A model generated the notes under the pieces. That model searched no databases and was not told where the DNA came from. It worked only from the letters and a program-made list of their open reading frames with translations. Positions 62,570 through 64,000 of a stretch of 64,000 bases of DNA are shown here, in pieces; position 1 is the stretch's first letter; each line of letters begins with the position of its first letter. Source of the DNA: Marinobacter adhaerens HP15 (lineage in GTDB: Bacteria > Pseudomonadota > Gammaproteobacteria > Pseudomonadales > Oleiphilaceae); the NCBI RefSeq assembly GCF_000166295.1, contig NC_017506.1, forward strand, positions 620,001-684,000, written 5' to 3'. The translations under genes and the position numbers were made by a program.

Positions 62570-63268
62570 TCAGTCCTGATCTACGTCGAGAGTGAAGTCG
62601 AAGGTGATGCCAACGTTGGGCGCCGCCCAGGCGGCCGTGGTCTGGACCAGGCCTCGCAGATGCGTAACGCCCAGGGGGTCAAGATCAAACGGCGCGAACT
62701 GCCGCGGACTAATCGGAGCTGTTTGATAAAGCAGCGGGCCTGAACCCGTGTTGCCACCTTGCCGGTTGCGCCAGCCGAGATCGGAGAAGCGGATGACAGC
62801 GACCAACTGGGCCATTTGAGGGGCGGTTAAGTACAATGCAGCGTTGTCAGCAGGGTAAAGACCATCCCCATAAGGGATATCGCCTTGCGGCCTGAACAAA
62901 AGCAGATCGAACTGAGGCAACGGGTTCAACGATCCTGATGCGGCTTCAAGCACGCATGTCGCGCCGCTTATCCGTCCAGATCCAGAAGGTTGCCTTGCAA
63001 CTTCAAAAACCAGCGGTGTCACTTCCGTGGCGGTCTGGCTATTAGCGATAAGGTCGCCCGCCGAATACGCGGTTAGGTCTCCGGGGCGAACGAACCCGGC
63101 CATTGGTCGCCGTGTAGTCCCACCAACACGACCCATGTGAGATGATCCACCTTGCACCGAAACCGGAAGCGGGTTTCCCTCGCTCACTGATCCGGCATCT
63201 TTAAGTAAATCGTCGATAGTTTTGACAGTTACGGGGGCGCCAGTGGCGTCCTTCACGATAATTGACAT
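62570..63268 (-). CDS. Hypothetical phage structural protein
   Basis: A 232-residue protein of unknown family. It begins MSIIVKDATGAPVTVKTIDD, continues through a segment with VRPGDLTAYSAGDLIANSQT, and ends PNVGITFDFTLDVDQD. Similar small proteins with AYSAGDLIAN-like segments occur in other phage and prophage structural clusters, as far as I recall. One base separates it from the next gene. Probably a fibre or baseplate-attached component. Confidence 0.65.
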   Translation of the reverse strand: MSIIVKDATGAPVTVKTIDDLLKDAGSVSEGNPLPVSVQGGSSHMGRVGGTTRRPMAGFVRPGDLTAYSAGDLIANSQTATEVTPLVFEVARQPSGSGRISGATCVLEAASGSLNPLPQFDLLLFRPQGDIPYGDGLYPADNAALYLTAPQMAQLVAVIRFSDLGWRNRQGGNTGSGPLLYQTAPISPRQFAPFDLDPLGVTHLRGLVQTTAAWAAPNVGITFDFTLDVDQD

Positions 63269-63278
63269 GGTGGTCTCC

Positions 63279-64000
63279 TTATATCAACGGGGTGTACTGA
63301 CCGTTATCGGCAGTGATGAAGGACAGGGTATCGGCGTTATCACTGTGGTGGTGGATTAGAGCATCGACTAGTGCTTGGTTATGCTCCATCAAGGTATTGA
63401 GCAACGACATGGCCGCATCCAAGCTGTTTTGCATTGACGCTAGCCCTGATTCCAACTCCGCATTGGTCACGCCCAATCCGATAATAGAGCTCAGCCGATC
63501 AACGCCATCTGATTTATTTTTCAATGACCTAACTTCGTTGGATGATGCTCGATTAGCAATTTCATCAGCCCAGGACGAAGTGGTGTATCGGGCCACTTCT
63601 ACCTCAGACCCTCCGACTCCGCCTCCATCATTTCGGTAGCGGATCGCTTCTAATCCGTTGGGTGATATCACTGTGAACTGTTCGCCATCCTGCGTGTTTA
63701 ACAATCCGTCAGAGACAGTTTCGTATACTTCAGCATTAATAAATGCTGCATCCCTGGCCGCTTCGGCCCTGTCCGCATTTTCGTTGATCGCTTCGAGCGC
63801 TTCGGACGCATCCAGGAACTGAATCTGAATAGTGCTATCTCGTCCGGCGCTAGAAACACGGAGATCATAGACGCCATCAGGCGCGGAAACCTGGAAAAGC
63901 CCGTTCTGATCCGCCTGAAATGGATTCGGCACAGCACTACCAGAGGCGTCTTTGAGCCCGGTTACCAAAGTTGTTGTTCCGGTCTCGTAGAGATAAATGT
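63279..64000 (-). CDS. Tail fibre/needle-like protein, 5' end outside window
   Basis: The frame is open from the window edge (residues before the first in-frame TTG at 63968 read IYLYETGTTTL), so the N-terminus is missing. The visible 239 residues contain NPFQADQNGLFQVSAPDGVY, a pattern usual at receptor-binding protein N-termini, then an alanine/glutamate coiled coil (ALEAINENADRAEAARDAAF) and a helical C-terminus. It is probably a fibre adaptor. Confidence 0.65.
   Translation of the reverse strand, partial: IYLYETGTTTLVTGLKDASGSAVPNPFQADQNGLFQVSAPDGVYDLRVSSAGRDSTIQIQFLDASEALEAINENADRAEAARDAAFINAEVYETVSDGLLNTQDGEQFTVISPNGLEAIRYRNDGGGVGGSEVEVARYTTSSWADEIANRASSNEVRSLKNKSDGVDRLSSIIGLGVTNAELESGLASMQNSLDAAMSLLNTLMEHNQALVDALIHHHSDNADTLSFITADNGQYTPLI

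Larger units (their letters stand above)
50740..64000. mobile_element. P2-like prophage, late (tail) end; continues beyond window
   Basis: Genes on the minus strand occur in the P2 order fibre, FI, FII, E/E', T, U, X, D, and end at a tRNA fragment. The P2 map places D next to the attachment site, which agrees. Integrase, repressor, replication, capsid, lysis and baseplate genes are not in the window. No ogr gene is seen between D and the att site. Confidence 0.88.

Overview
The window looks like a chromosomal segment of a marine gammaproteobacterium, most like Marinobacter or a close relative. The evidence is gene order and protein character: proA-nadD-rsfS-rlmH-mrdA-rodA-rlpA-dacA-ybeD-lipB, rpsF-rpsR-DUF2232-rplI-dnaB-alr, an Anr/FNR regulator, a PPi-type phosphofructokinase, and lipA grouped with a chemoreceptor and an RND exporter. 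The genus is inferred from recall, not from a search.

Layout. 1-2 kb: two coupled membrane proteins with eroded GGDEF domains. 2.1-11.1 kb: NAD/proline synthesis, ribosome factors, the rod-shape wall module and lipoate transfer. 11.1-25.6 kb: a diguanylate cyclase, a UbiB-like kinase, a chemoreceptor, a glutaredoxin, pfp, mpl, ubiX, an acyl-CoA dehydrogenase, SelO and a large lipoprotein. 25.7-35.8 kb: tRNA-Leu, rnr, rlmB, the rpsF-rpsR-rplI-dnaB-alr block and small genes. 35.8-46.3 kb: anr with an Anr-box-like site upstream, fabB, a YlqF-type GTPase, a Spy-like periplasmic protein, two unusual long-armed intergenic repeats, then an RND-MCP-lipA group and metY.

46.3-50.8 kb is a small accretion island. 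Copies of the 3' end of a CAT-anticodon tRNA lie at about 47.21, 49.25 and 50.74 kb. They delimit segments carrying three paralogous secreted solute-binding-like proteins, a tyrosine-recombinase remnant, and a second copy of a small membrane-protein gene together with its promoter.

50.8-64.0 kb is the late end of a P2-like prophage, all on the minus strand. In transcription order the genes are tail fibre cluster, FI (sheath), FII (tube), E with a -1 frameshifted E', T (tape measure), U, X and D, ending at the tRNA fragment taken here as an attachment site. The prophage continues past 64 kb. Its fibre region holds the most unusual gene in the window: an 857-residue protein that joins a phage-type N-terminus and a LamG-like domain to an apparently complete FAD-dependent oxidoreductase.

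The housekeeping calls are firm. Calls in the island and fibre cluster rest on motif reading only; no database or structure search was run.
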